Below, piece after piece: positions 11,109 through 32,900 of a stretch of 64,000 nt of DNA. The notes beneath the pieces are model-generated. The model made no database searches. It was not told the origin of the DNA and saw nothing but the letters and a program-made list of their open reading frames with translations. Positions within the stretch are counted from its first letter, which is position 1, and each line of letters begins with the position of its first letter. Origin of the DNA: Casuarius casuarius (lineage: Eukaryota; Chordata; Aves; Casuariiformes; Casuariidae). Both the position numbers and the translations under genes were made by a program. The stretch lies in the NCBI GenBank assembly GCA_003342895.1, contig PTFA01000196.1, positions 1,315,695 to 1,379,694 of the forward strand, written 5' to 3'.

Positions 11109-13370
11109 AAAAAATGTCAAAGGTTAGGCTCTTGTTCTCAGATTTAGGCATCTCAGTGAGGAGTCTCACTTTCGGAGACCTATAGGAGCATACATGTTCC
11201 TGATCTAAGCTGCCAAAGGAAGGAACCAAGGGCCTTAGTTTCCCAGTATATGGGGCCTGGATGCATCCCTCTCCGTTGGGGTGACTTTCACTGGAGGAGC
11301 CAAAAATCATTCTTGGTGTAAAGCCAGAAACTTGGGGGTAAAGCAAGGGTCTCGTCCAATTCCCACTGCCATCCAAGGACAGACTCTCATTGACGGCAGC
11401 CAGAACTGGATTAGGCCCCAGACACACTGAGGTGTGATGGCTCCGGCCAGCAGAATTTGCCCAGTGAGTGCCAAGGGAAGCATAAGGCATTCTCATTTCA
11501 ACCGAGCCCGTCTGGTGTCAGCGAGTCCATCAGATCTATCCTTCTAGCATACGTGACAGCCTGACAGCTGCCAAATACCTCCCTCAGACACCTTTCAGAC
11601 AGCTCCTGTTTATTTTTAGGGCTGCTCTTTCCAGTCAAGGCTCAGATGCATATCACAAAATAGAAAGGGAGGGGGGATGGTGGCAGAAGGAAAACACACA
11701 GCTATGATTTTTATAATTTTTATTTCTTTGCCTATGGCATGGTTGCAAACTTTCTCAAGTACCTCCATCCCCTAGGTGCCCATGTTGGGACCCTTCATTT
11801 TATGGAAGGAGACGATCTTCTAGCCTATGAAAGCCATGAGAAGGAGAAGCATTGTAGTGAAGTCAACTAATGAAATATTGAAGTACTGAAGCCCTCACTA
11901 GAACACATGAATGTCTAATGCCAGTTCCAATTAATTTTGAATTTTTCATTAAACCATTATTAAAAGCAAGAGGACAGCAGAAATAAGGGAAATTGACTTG
12001 GGCAGTATATTAAGTACCTTAGTTTTGCCGGAGGATGTTTTATTATATGTCCAAAGCAATTATTTCACAAGCTCCTGATGATTTGTGGGCTAAACAGAGG
12101 TACAGAATAAAGTTTGAGGTGGTCTTCCTCGAAGTTATTTTAATCCCTTTCCCCTGTACTGCCTTGAAGCCTACTTGGGTGATGTCTCTGGCATGTCATA
12201 TCTAACTGGAGGACCAGACGTGGAGTTCTGAGACTCTGTGATAATGCATCACTCCAGCATATTTACAAGTCAAATAAGAACTTACTCACTTAAGCTTTTC
12301 CCCCACATTGAGGGCAAACATAAGACATGCAAACATTCGGTGAAATGTTCATTAGGAAAGCCAGAAAAGCAATTTAAAACCCAGGTGGGCTAAGAAATTT
12401 TATTTTTTTTTAAGAAACAAAGCAACAGCATTTATAAAATGTTGTCTCCGCCTCCCCTGCTTTCAAAGCTTGCCTTTTTCCATTGACTAGTGCAAAAGAG
12501 AAACACCTGCATAAATTAGGTGCTTCATTAAGATGCCTCAAGTTGGGTAAGATGATCCCAAGTCTTATAACGCCTTCTTATAATGCCAGAATAGATAGAG
12601 ACACTTATTTTTTAGCCTTTTGGTAGCAATGACTCTGATTTGCTGCTTGATATGCTATTTATTGCAGAAGAGGATAGAGGCAAATTAGGATGTTACTCTA
12701 TCAGGAAATAAAAGTTTCTTCATTTCTTGGTAGAGATCAAAGGGAAATTGCAACGGCCAGGGAAAAGCTGGCCCTGGTTCTCCAGGAAGAGCCTGCAAGT
12801 CTTTGGGGAAACCAGTCTATCAGTGCTGACCTTTCAGGCAAGGAAGATATTTGTTTGGTTCCTGAAGCTCCCTGATCCCAGGACTTAGAGCCAATAATGC
12901 TGAATGCTAAGAATTTTCCTCTGATGTTTGTCTGGAGGTGAGTTCACGGCCGGGAGCAGACAGATAGCAAGGGATGACACGTGCGAGATGATTGCCCTTG
13001 CCTGGTTGACCAAGCTGTACTTGCAGCTCTACCTCACTGGGACCAAAAGAGGGGCTGCGGTGCGGCTCTGTGCTAGGCTGCCCGAAGCACACGATCCCGC
13101 TGGCGGGCGCAATCCCTACCGCGCGATGATGCCAGGCGCACAGGGCACAGAGCGGAGGGGAGGCTGCAGTGTTGCAAGCTCTGAGACCCAGACCAAGTGC
13201 CGGGGAGCACTGGGCTGGGAAAGGTTCGATCACAGAGAGTGAATGGCTGCACAGGAGAAATTGGGAGGTTTGACAGTGATAATTTAAGGTTAGAAATCTC
13301 CGGTCCAAAATGCAGCCTGCCACCTAATTCTTCCAGTGCCACAGCTCTCTCAGGTGATGGGGCAGCTTAA

Positions 13371-13455
13371 GGTGCTAGTATTTTTATTACTGAAGTACCC
13401 ACAGGCCCCAGCTAGAGTTGTACCACCATGTGCCAAGTGCTTTACAGATAAGTAG
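13371..13455. repeat. Ancient amniote interspersed repeat fragment
   Basis: The words 'tttttattactgaagtaccc', 'acaggccccagc', 'ccatgtgccaagtgctttac' and 'agataagtag' appear in the order of the turtle/crocodilian repeat with 'gggccccattgtgctaggcg' and 'ctgtacaaac'. It is the same family as the fragment near 0.5 kb. Confidence 0.5.
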
Positions 13456-16400
13456 GATGAGGAGAGCCTTTTCTGTCACTCGGTGCTCTCCTCCCCGAGA
13501 TGTGCTTGGCTATAAAATGACTGGGCTCACTTTATATGTTGAGTTACAGCTACAGCAAATGAACAAAGGGCTAATAAATGATTAATAAATGCTTTGAAAA
13601 ATGGGTAATTAAATGCAACGGCTTTTAAAAGTCCAATGGATAAGCACAAAGCATGTAAGCCCAAGCGATAACGCTCTCTCTTGATATAACTTATCTACAG
13701 CACACTGCTCACATCAGCAACAGTGCTTAGAAATACTATTAACTTCTTGGGCAGCAGGAATAAAGAGAGCCTTTCTATGAAAGAGGAGCACTTCTCCTGG
13801 GGATAAGGGCAAATTCCTCATTGTTTAGACCATTTAAAATCCTGGAAAGCTGGGAGGTGCACATGGTGACAGATAGGGGAGGTGTGAGTGACAAGGGACA
13901 GTGACAATCTCTGCAAGGGCCCTGGCGTCTGACTGCCAAGCTGTAGGGTCCTGTGCTCCCAGGCTCAATGGCCTCACTGCTCCACTGCATTTGCAGCCAG
14001 TTTCCCACCCCTGCCTGGTACAGGGCAAAATGTCCCTGTCACCCTGCCCTGCTCCACGCAGCAGTCAGGAGCTTTCCACCTGCTGCCACAGCATCAAAAC
14101 AGGTTTTAAAGAAAAGCTGTCACAAAAAAAAGGGGGGCGGGGGGTGATCTTGGTTTCATTGTCTCTGGTGCCATGGAGGATTTCTGCCACTGGTGCTGCT
14201 GAAGTTACCAAGACAGACAGATCCTGATGCAATATCAGAATCACACTCCACAGGGCCCCACAACTTCCCCGGCTACCTGCCCAGCATCAACATAGCATTA
14301 CTGGGGGCTGGTGGATGCTGCTTGGCATGGGACTGAACTTAAAACAGGCTCCAAAAAAAGCTGTGGATATTCAGCCTTGACGGCGCAAACTTGCCTGGTT
14401 TCAGCACACAAAGGAACCTGCAAGTTTTCTGAGCAAAAGTTAGATGCGAGTTGGTGACATTTTCTGGTAGAAAGGGAAATGGGAAGGGAAAAAAAAACAC
14501 AGTAACGCACATGTTAAATGAACCAGTCAAGTGCAGACAATGGAAAAGCTGAAAAATGGATATGGGGGAAAGCATTCTGCAGCAGTAGTTATTTGTCGCT
14601 GCAGTTCTTTATAACTCCCCAGACGGGAGATTCATGACCCTAGGAAGGAGTCTGTATCCTCCGGGGTTTGGCCTGAGGCAGCCCATGACTCACTTGCCTG
14701 CCAGTTTTGGCAATAAGCTGAGGAACAAGCAAGATAGCAAAATGTCTTGTGGAAACAGCAAAACAAGACAAACGAATTAATCGCTGAAAGAGTGAAAAAA
14801 TAAACCTCTGTGCACATAGGGGGGCCCAGATGGAGAGAGCTCGTGCCACAGAGGACTCCGGAGGAGCTGGCATCCCAGGCAGCCAGCTCCATTTGTTTGC
14901 AGGCAAAACAAATCCAGGATGCCTCAGTCTTAAAAGGTGAGGTAGGCGGAAATAGAAGATTTGAGGCTTTACCAGCCATTCCACCAGCAGCAAGATGGTT
15001 TTCCAGGGGCTCAAGAAGGAAGAGGATCTGTGGATCTGCATTGCCATCTAATGGCAGGGAAGAGCTTAAAGCTTTCAGTATGGTCCAGAAATAGGCTTTA
15101 ATAGCAAAGTAACGGAACAGAGGACAGCCCATACGGATGACTGTGTTTTGCTCTAAAGGCAAATCCTTCTCTGTGACAGAGTGGGTTTCGCAGCGAAGGC
15201 AATACAGGCAGCCCGGAGAAAGGAAGGATAGCCAGAGGCTTGGGGTAGAGGCTGCTGATTCCTCCTCTCCTGGCATCCTCGCAGAAGCTCTGTCCTTTTG
15301 GTCACACCTAGCCCAGTACCCTGTTTCCATCAGTGGTGACTAGTGGATACTAAATGAGAAAGTACGAGAAAGAGGGCATTACAGATTGTTACTGCCCTGG
15401 TACACCCTTCACGCGGGGAAACAGCCCTGCAGGGAGAACCAGCAAAGAAATTCAGTGAGATATGAGGGTTTTTTGGATTTTGTCATTTTTTAACCAAAGG
15501 AAATTGGTAAAGGATTGTCAGCGGCTTCTTTCTTCGACACATTCCTAGCCTTGACTCATGCAGCTTTGCAGATGAGGAGGAGTTGGAGCTCGTTCAGTGT
15601 GAAAAAGAGGAAAATGATCTTTTATGACCAGGAGTTTGGAACAGAGCAGGAGCTGGGTAAGAAAATGGGGCTGTAAAGTGTCTGCTCTTCCCAGATAGTG
15701 AAATGGGATGCGGTGCTGGTCCCAGCTCATCCCAGACAAAAACTTCTAGCGGGGATTCAGAGAAGGGAGAAATTTGAGAACTGCTGGACTTCAGTGAGCA
15801 GGGCCAAAAAGGTCCCCTGGTCTGTTAAAACACCTGCAGCAACGCGCTTCCCCGCCTTGTGCCGCCAAAGAAATGAGCACACTTGCAAACATCCAGCTTC
15901 ATTCCCTTCTGATACCTGCTCTTATTTATACGCACAAGCTTGCCAAGTCTTGCTAGGCCCAAACGATCCCTCTGAAAGGAAAGGAATAAACAAAGGTGCT
16001 CAAACAACCTATAAAGCACCTTCCCTCCCCCTGAAAAAATGCTTTGAAGGGCTCCTTTCTTCTCTCAGAGGCTTGGTTGCTCGCTGTTTCCCCAGCTAAT
16101 GAAAGCCAGCGGCTGTGGGAGTGACAGGATTATTGTTACCGAGGGGCCAGAGTGAATCTTTTGGGCATTTCTCTTCTGATCGTGAAGCGGGGAGGGGAGG
16201 GAGGGAATGTACCTGGTTTAAGGGCTACATGGGATGACATGTTCCTTGATGTTCCTTTCTAAAAGTGGCTCTGAGTCATGCTACTGAGTTGATTAGAAAA
16301 TGGTCTTCCTGCTGTAAAGTACAAAGGAAAAAGAGTCTCGTTCAGCGCTCCAGCCCCAGTTCTGAGCCTGCCCAAGCCTGAGGCAGAGAGGGGCTGGTTC

Positions 16401-17651
16401 GCTGGCTGGAAAGCCGCCTCTGCTCCTCTCGGTAATGAGAAATTATGAAGAGGCTGCAAGAGCAGCATCCGAAGCGGCTTGAAACCCGTGCCCAAGGCTA
16501 TGTGCAGCTGCAGTCTCAGGGAGAGGCTTGCAGAGTCTTGCGGCTGCTTCCATCGCACGAGTTCTCACCCGTGCCGGGTCAGACGGGGCCAACACACCGC
16601 CCCGCTCCTCCACCCTCCGCTGCCAGCCCCACTCAACGTGGCTCGAAAGGTGCGCACCCGAAACCTGCTGCTTCAGGAAGCCTTGGGCAGGTCAGTGGTC
16701 CTTGCTGTGGAAGCAAAAGGAACAAAGTGGTGGCACCGGCACAAAACCCAAGGCCAATCATGGAGAAAGTAGGGCACGCGACCGCAGCCAGCTGCAACGC
16801 CAAAGCCTTCAGTTATGGAACTGAAGAGCTGCAAACTCGTTGGGAGCATGAATTGACCTAGGGGGCACCGTGCCGCAATAAAGCAGGGAGCTGTCAGATT
16901 CCTTCAGCAAGTAGGTCCCTGCTATTTACTGCTTGCATGGCTGTGGAGAGGAGGGGTCGTACGTAGCGTGTACTGCTGAGAGATGATGGCCCTTGCTCCA
17001 AAAAAATAAAGCTGAATGGTGTGACTTGTGCTTGGCAGTGGTTAGCGGGACACACCAAGGTGGTTGCCTCAGCTCATTTGGACCCCTAAGCTGTGAGGAG
17101 CAGCGTGGGCCCAGAAGGGGCAGCTCCGGGGAAGGAAGCCCCGAAGGAGCCCCGAAGCACGGCTGGAATAGCAGGTCGGAGCCAACAGGAGGAAGCTATT
17201 GAAGATCTCCCTCGCCCTTCAGAGAGCTGGTAAAGATCTCCATCGCTCCGCCACACTGGCTACGAGAGGCAGCTGCAACGCGGTGGCAGCTACCGAGGCA
17301 CCGTGTGTCTCCTCAGACACTTCAGCACAGGTCTGCGATTATCAGCGCTGACCCCCAAGAGACACCTGGAGCTTCCCCAGCGGCCAAAGCTCCCCCCGGC
17401 GACCCACCACCCTCACGGCCAGGGCCGGGCCATGCATGGGGCCGCCGGACGCTCACAGGAGCGTGGGGCCAGGGGAACATGCCCCGCGGTGGTGATCAAT
17501 ATGGTTTATTAGTTCTTAACATCATCTCTGCAGGCTCTGACATGCTCTTAATTTAGTGCCTCGTCCGATCTCCACAGACCGGTTCCAATACAACCCGTGG
17601 CTTTTATCGCTGCTGCTTTATCTGTCGCTGTTCAAATCACAGCGCTCGGAC

Positions 17652-17697
17652 NAAAAGAAAAAAGAAAAGAAAAAAAAAAGAAAAAAAAAAAAAAGAG
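17652..17697. repeat. A-rich low-complexity tract beside an ambiguous base
   Basis: A purine tract of A runs broken by single G's follows an N at 17652. It separates TPM4-distal DNA from the CpG island. The N next to a homopolymer suggests a sequencing or polishing ambiguity. Confidence 0.8.
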
Positions 17698-17699
17698 GC

Positions 17700-17945
17700 C
17701 GCTAGCCCTCGGCTTATTCATTTAACGGCCGCAGGAGACCCCGGAGCCGCCGGGCCCGGCGGTGGGCGCGGCCCCGAGGCGGGACGTGCTCCGTCCGCCC
17801 GCGGCCCTCTGGGAGTTGTAGTCCAAGCGCGGGCCGCCATCTTGGCGCTGCCAGAACACCGCCCCCCGGGGCGCACCCTGGCAGCCATCTTGGGGCGCCG
17901 AGGGCCGGAGCGCGCCTTGCGAGGCAGCGGCCGGGGAGGGAGACA
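17700..17945 (-). promoter_or_regulatory. Orphan CpG-island promoter with YY1 and ZNF143 motifs
   Basis: This short, very GC- and CpG-rich block carries two copies of the YY1 element GCMGCCATCTTGG (17833-17845 and 17881-17893) and TGGGAGTTGTAGT (17810-17822), the reverse complement of the ZNF143/THAP11 motif ACTAYRNNNCCCR. Such combinations mark housekeeping promoters. YY1 elements usually sit just downstream of the start site in the orientation AAGATGGCGGC, which here points to minus-strand transcription. Both YY1 ATGs are in one open minus frame (17718-17888, 56 codons) with low-complexity Ala/Pro/Gly/Arg content. No known gene is visible in that direction. It may serve an unannotated RNA or act as a distant upstream TPM4 promoter. 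Confidence 0.6.
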
Positions 17946-19149
17946 AAATCGCTTCAGAATAGGCTCTGAAAGCCGTTTATTTTTTCTGTTTTTTCATGTT
18001 GCCATCCATGTGGGTAGATGTCGTGGGTTTTGGCAGGTCTGAACTGCAGAACAGGTCTCACTGGTGCCCTGTGGAGGGACAGCCCTCACTGCGGGCAGGA
18101 CAAAGCGGGTGACAGGTTCCGGGAAGCTAAGCTAGAGCATGTTTCCTATGCAGGTTTCCTGTGAAGTGAGATTGGAGAGGGCAGGTGGGGAATGGGGATT
18201 TGTTAGTGGGGTTGGCTGTAGGAGCTCTTCCCAGGGCCACTGGATGCCTTTCAGGGGCCCTCAGAGGGGCTCCTGCTGCTCCTCCCAGGGCCTTTGCCAT
18301 GTCCAGCACAAGGGGAGGAGGCTGCTTCGTACAGCACGCGTCATGACTTGCAGCGCTCATCAGACCGCAGCTTCAGAGGTGCAGTTCAATTCTCTTGAGT
18401 ATTTAGTGAGTGAATTTTCAAAGACAGGCACTCAAATTCACCAAAAAGGCCTTTGAGCTTGAACTCAGGATCCAGAACTGGTCTCTGTTTTGCATTATAC
18501 AGATTATAGTTATTTCCTTAACAAAACACAAGTCTCAAGTGCATATTTTCACAGCAATAATTTTGTTGTCTCATACCATATGCTGAATGTCTTTATAATA
18601 TAAATTTAGCTACTCTTGCATATAGGTTTGCTTTATGTTTGGATTTATTTTGGAATAATCCAGAAGGATCCTTCCCTTTCTTTCATTGCCATTATGCTGT
18701 TTTATAAGAAGCCAGGCCATTCTCCTTAGATCTACTGGGCTGTTTAATTGCTCTGCAGACACTGAGGGGTGCTAATAAGCTTTTTTTCAAGCATGTGTTC
18801 ATACGTCAACACTTTTGCTTCTGTCAGAAGCTTAAAAATGGAAACAGTTTTCTCTTTAAGAAAACAGGACCCAAATAAGGAGATGATGGAGTGGTGAAGA
18901 TTGCTGTAGTGAGCCTGTTCCAGCTCATTCCTTAGAAAGGCTGTATGTGAAAGATCAGAGAGGAGGCCAACAGATCTGGGCTTTGTCCAGGGGGCTCGGT
19001 TTAAAGCTCTCTACAACCACTTGAGCTCATTTTCCCTGGGACTTGGCTGGGCACAACTCCTTTCTCTGCCCAAGTCTTAAAAAATCTAAAACTTCAGTCT
19101 TCGGAGTTCTTGCAGTTGTGCAACAGACACAACCTGTCCTTGAGCAAAA
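17946..19149. other. Upstream region of TPM4 exon 1a
   Basis: There is no coding sequence here. The last 100 bp include an AT-rich, TATA-like 'cttaaaaaatctaaaac' near 19076 that would suit a start site about 40 bp before the ATG. An M-CAT motif lies at 18926. The region is not CpG-rich, which fits a tissue-restricted promoter. Confidence 0.5.
18926..18932 (+). promoter_or_regulatory. M-CAT (TEAD) motif upstream of TPM4 exon 1a
   Basis: CATTCCT is a perfect M-CAT heptamer about 220 bp upstream of the exon 1a start codon. TEAD factors use this element in cardiac and skeletal muscle promoters. A seven-base match can occur by chance, so the role is inference. Confidence 0.3.
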
Positions 19150-28755
<9,606 letters not shown>

Positions 28756-29220
28756 AATTGAGAAGAACGCTCAGGGGCCCGCAGAAACTTAAACATGTAT
28801 CTGTATTTACCATTTCATTCCTCTCTCTTTCTGTATCCTGGAAAAAAAAAATTAAGTTATGAACGGTACCCAGATAGTTAAGGTTAGCGCTTTGGGCCTG
28901 ACTCGGCCGCAGCCTCGCGGAGCCGCGGCAGCGGGAGTCGCCTCCCACTCGCGCTGCCGGCCCAGCACCAGCAGCTGCCGGCGTTCCTCGGCTGGGTATT
29001 TATTAACGGGCAGGACACAGGAGAGCGGCCGCCGCCCGAGGCCGGTGCTCGTCCCCCAAGGGTTGACCTGGCCTTTTTTATATAAATCGCTGTTCGTTGT
29101 ACCCAAGGAGCGCTACCTGCCAACGCGACTGTTACTGACGTTTCATATTAAACGGCTTCACCCCGACGCGCCGTGTCCCCCCGCTCTGTCACTACCGCGC
29201 TCACGCGTCACCCCCGGCAC
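28756..29220 (+). other. TPM4 9d 3' UTR and TPM4-RAB8A gap
   Basis: No canonical AATAAA is visible after the exon 9d stop. The best candidate poly(A) signal is ATTAAA at 29147-29152, already inside the CpG-rich flank of RAB8A. The gap between the TPM4 stop and the RAB8A start codon is only about 780 bp, and no coding sequence lies in it. Confidence 0.5.
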
Positions 29221-29900
29221 AGGCGGGGCGTGACGTCACCGAGCACTTCGCACCGCCGCGTAGCCGCACGCGACTTCCGCCCGCCGCCGGAAGTGGCGTC
29301 TCGTGGGCGCGCGCAGTAGGGCGCGCGGCCAATGGTGCGGCCGCTTACACGCGGAGCGCGGCCCGCCGGCCAATGAGGCGCTGGCCCCGTTCTCTTCCTG
29401 CCCGGCGGCCGGGCCGCGAGGTGACTAGCGGCGGGGCTCAGCCAATGGGCACGCGGCGCGCGGTGATGGCCGGCGGTTTCGGCCTGTGAGGCGGCGCGGG
29501 GGGCGGGCCCTGCCGGAGGGGCGGCACCGCGAACATGGCGAAGACGTACGACTATCTCTTCAAGCTGCTGCTCATCGGCGACTCGGGCGTGGGCAAGACC
29601 TGCGCGCTCTTCCGCTTCTCCGAGGATGCCTTCAACGCCACCTTCATCTCCACCATCGGTGCGGGCGGCCGGGCCGGGCCGGGCCGGGAGCAGTGAGGGG
29701 GGCCGGGCCCGGTTCGGGGCCGGGGCGGCGGGGTCGGGTCCTGGGCCGGGGCCGGGTCCAGGTCTGGGCCGGGTCTAGGCCGGGCCCGGCCGGCGTTGGC
29801 GGCCTCCGCGCTCGGAGGCTGGGCCGGGGCGGTGGAGGGAAGGGCGGTTTCGCTGCCGGCTCGGGTGGCTGTAGCGGCTCGGTGCTGAGCGTCTCGCTCG
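29221..29900 (+). promoter_or_regulatory. RAB8A: RAB8A CpG-island promoter
   Basis: This CpG-dense block spans the 5' end of RAB8A. It carries a full CRE TGACGTCA (29231-29238), two ETS-type sites in opposite orientation ('acttccg' and 'ccggaagtg', about 29273-29293), and three CCAAT boxes (29329, 29370, 29442), all on the same strand. A TATA box is not apparent near the start. Intron 1 begins with GGGCC pentamer repeats. Confidence 0.75.
29535..29658 (+). CDS. RAB8A: RAB8A exon 1
   Basis: Starts [20 protein letters not shown] and ends ISTI plus one base, before GTGCGG. The ATG is in a GAACATGG context. Contains the P-loop. Confidence 0.95.
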
Positions 29901-32900
29901 GTGGTTAATGTAAAGCTCGGTTCTGCCGGCCTTATCTTAGTGCTGCTTGTGATCGTCCTTGGTGGCTTGTTTACCCGCCGTGTCCCCGCGGAGATGCGGC
30001 AGAGACTTTCCCTGTGGTTGTTGTGGTTCAAATCGCTGTTCTTCACTCTGCAGATGCCACCGTTTAGCCTGAGCTGCTTTAAAAACTCGCTTTCTGCTTC
30101 ATTAGCTCCCTGGACGGGCGCTCTGCTAGTGCTGCCGCGTGAGAAATGTGTAAATCTCACCAGGGAAGTTAGAGGGGAAAAGTTAGTTTGGTCTTCAGCA
30201 CAAACTAAGAGTAATTTAGTTACTTCTCTTTTCAGGTATTGATTTTAAAATTAGAACTATAGAGCTAGATGGCAAGAGAATTAAACTACAGATATGGTAA
30301 GACTTTTCTTCTAAAGTTATACATTAATTTCTGCTAACCTGGTGTTGGTATAGTGTGGAGTAGTAATGTCGTTATTAAATTTTTATTCTAGTTGTGCTCT
30401 TTAGTAGTTCACAATATCTTAGAAACCGTAGTTGTAGTTTCAATGCCTCTAAAGACTGATTTAAAAAAAATTAAATTAAAATTTCTGCTGCCTTTAATTC
30501 CAGCGCGATAGCTTAGACGGGTTGCATGAGCCCTGTTTTCTGGTCCATTTCAGGGACACGGCTGGGCAGGAGCGATTCCGAACCATCACGACCGCGTACT
30601 ACCGGGGAGCAATGGTAGGAGCGGCACGGCTTATACTGAGCGTTAAACAAACACAGTTTTCAGAATCAAACCAGCTGGGTTTTAATGAGGAACATACACA
30701 ACTGTGTCAGAATGTAAACTCTACGTGGCTAAATGTTTACAGCTTGCACGCCTCTTCCAAAGTGCTAACAGTGTTGAAGCTCTGCTGAGACAATGTGGGG
30801 AACTGCAAAGTCAGATTTCTGTTGTGACATAGATAGATAAGATGCCTTATCTAATAAGACATAAATTGCGATTAAATGTTATGTGTAACTTGGAACTAAT
30901 GTTTTTTTAAATAGCCTTTAAGTTTCTTTGTCATGGAAGAGTCTTTAACTTCTTTTGCTTAAACTGATGCTAGCTGAAATAAGATATCTTTTTTTTTTTT
31001 TTTTTTAATCTTTAGGGCATTATGCTAGTCTATGACATCACCAATGAAAAATCTTTTGAAAATATTCGGAACTGGGTCAGGAATATTGAAGAGGTAATTT
31101 CTCTTTACTTACTGAATACTAAAAATGCTATCCCTTTTCCAGAAGCAGTTGAAAGTTAAACGTGTCAGCACTGATATGTTTCTTTCTCATTCATGTACTG
31201 TATGGTAAATTGTGGAAAATTGGTAATATCTTTTAGAATGTCTTGGGTAACAGTAATTCATTGTGCTCGCACATGAGAGCAAGTTGTAGGGACTGTAGCT
31301 TTTCTAGTGATTGGGGGAACTAAGAGATGTTTTCCTGCCACCACAAGTGTCCTAAAGAGTTGTCTTTATGCAAGACGTACACTGAGCTGTGAGTGCCTGA
31401 AGTAAGCTGCTGGGATGGGGTGTTTTGAGGGAACTCATGAATCTGTAGAAAATGCTTCACATCAGCATCTTTGTTTTCAGTACTTCATCTTTCTGGTAAT
31501 ATTTGTCTTCAAAAAAGCAAGCTGAAGCACTTTCTTCTGTCTGTTTCTGTGTCAGCATGCCTCTCCAGATGTTGAAAAAATGATTCTTGGAAATAAATGT
31601 GATGCAAATGACAAAAGACAAGTCTCTAGAGAGCAAGGGGAGAAGGTAAGTGCCATGGCCTGGCTTCATCCTGTCGCCGCACAGAGGCGGAAGTTAGTGC
31701 TTGGAACTGAATACTTCTTAAAGCCCTCGGTCTCTTTAAACCCTGCAAAGCACCTTACTGCCGAGACCATTTCCAAGTGTGGCTCGTGTGTCTGACTTGC
31801 CGCTTTAGCGGCAGGAGTCTGTGTTATGGCTGCCTTAGCAGGACTAAAGCACTCACTTTGAACTTCCAGCCAGTAAGATCAATCCACAGCTTCTGAAAGC
31901 TCACTGAAGTGCCGTGGTATTCCTTCCTGCATTTAATCTTCACCTCTGTTACCTCGGTCTGAGCAGTGAAATTTTCTACATGAATGTTAAAATAGTTTTT
32001 ATTCATTTTGATGTATGTATGCCCCATCTGGAAAAACTGTAGGTTCAAAGTCTGTTATTCTGCTGATAGAAAACCCATTCTTCCAGTGGGGAAAATGGTT
32101 CAGAGCTGGCAGTTACTGATTTTTATACCTAAGAAAATAATGTGTGCTCCCTGTGAAGTGTTATTGGGCTCCGTGATATGTTATGAATGGCACAGTCATA
32201 ACTGAAGCTTACAAAAAAAGTAGAGGTCATAAATTGACAAACATGGTGCTCTAACCGTAAGCATTCAGTGTTGTGCTCTTTATCTTTTTTAAACAAAAAT
32301 CTTCATTTCAAAAGTTGGAAATCTGAAAACCTCTGGAGTGTTTTACAAAACTGCCATTTGCTGATGTTTCAGATCATTTCGTGGATGGTTAACTTGGGTA
32401 TAGAATAATATACTCTTAACATTATAAACAGCTGTATTACAATGTTTAGTAACAGAGGCTAAAGTCAGGCTTTAACTTCCAAAGCAGTAATAATCACTTT
32501 CTGTAACATGCTTGAGATTTGATACATTGAATCTGCCACCACCACCCCCAAAAACCTCACTGATTTTATTTATTTCAACTTAGACTTTTCAAAATACAAA
32601 CACTGCATTCATTATTGTCTGTATATTGCCCCATTGCTTCAAAGGTATTTCTAAGCAGAGCTATTTAACATTTCCCAAGCTGTAGTTGCAATATGTTTCT
32701 CCACACTGATAAAAAGATGAGTCTGTGTCAAGAATTCTTGTTTCTTGATCATCTGGTCAGGACTTGTTAGATGCAAAGCAACAAACTGGATTTATTCTTA
32801 GCAAAAGGAAGAAAAAGCATGCAAAAGGTTAGTATTTAGTAATGTCCCTTTTTGGTGAAAGCCAGTGAGGGAAAGTAGATAGGATTGTCTTTTCTGGCTT

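Larger units (their letters stand above)
9430..17700. other. TINCR-TPM4 intergenic region
   Basis: I find no supported gene in these 8 kb. They contain two fossil repeat fragments (near 11.05 kb and 13.4 kb) and one short CpG-bearing ORF near 10.1 kb, each listed separately. The longer open frames (10927-11496, 14632-15330) lack family resemblance, splice signals and coding-like composition. GC content rises from about 16 kb towards the CpG island at 17.7 kb. Confidence 0.55.

Noticed and set aside
10927..11496. 189-codon open frame, minus strand
   Set aside because: It runs through a MIR-like repeat relic and has no protein-family features.
15046..15059. Possible CTCF site 'ccatctaatggcag'
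   Set aside because: Several core positions mismatch the consensus.
14632..15330. 232-codon open frame, minus strand
   Set aside because: Longest frame in the intergenic DNA, but with no domain, no conserved motif and cysteine/serine-rich noise-like composition.
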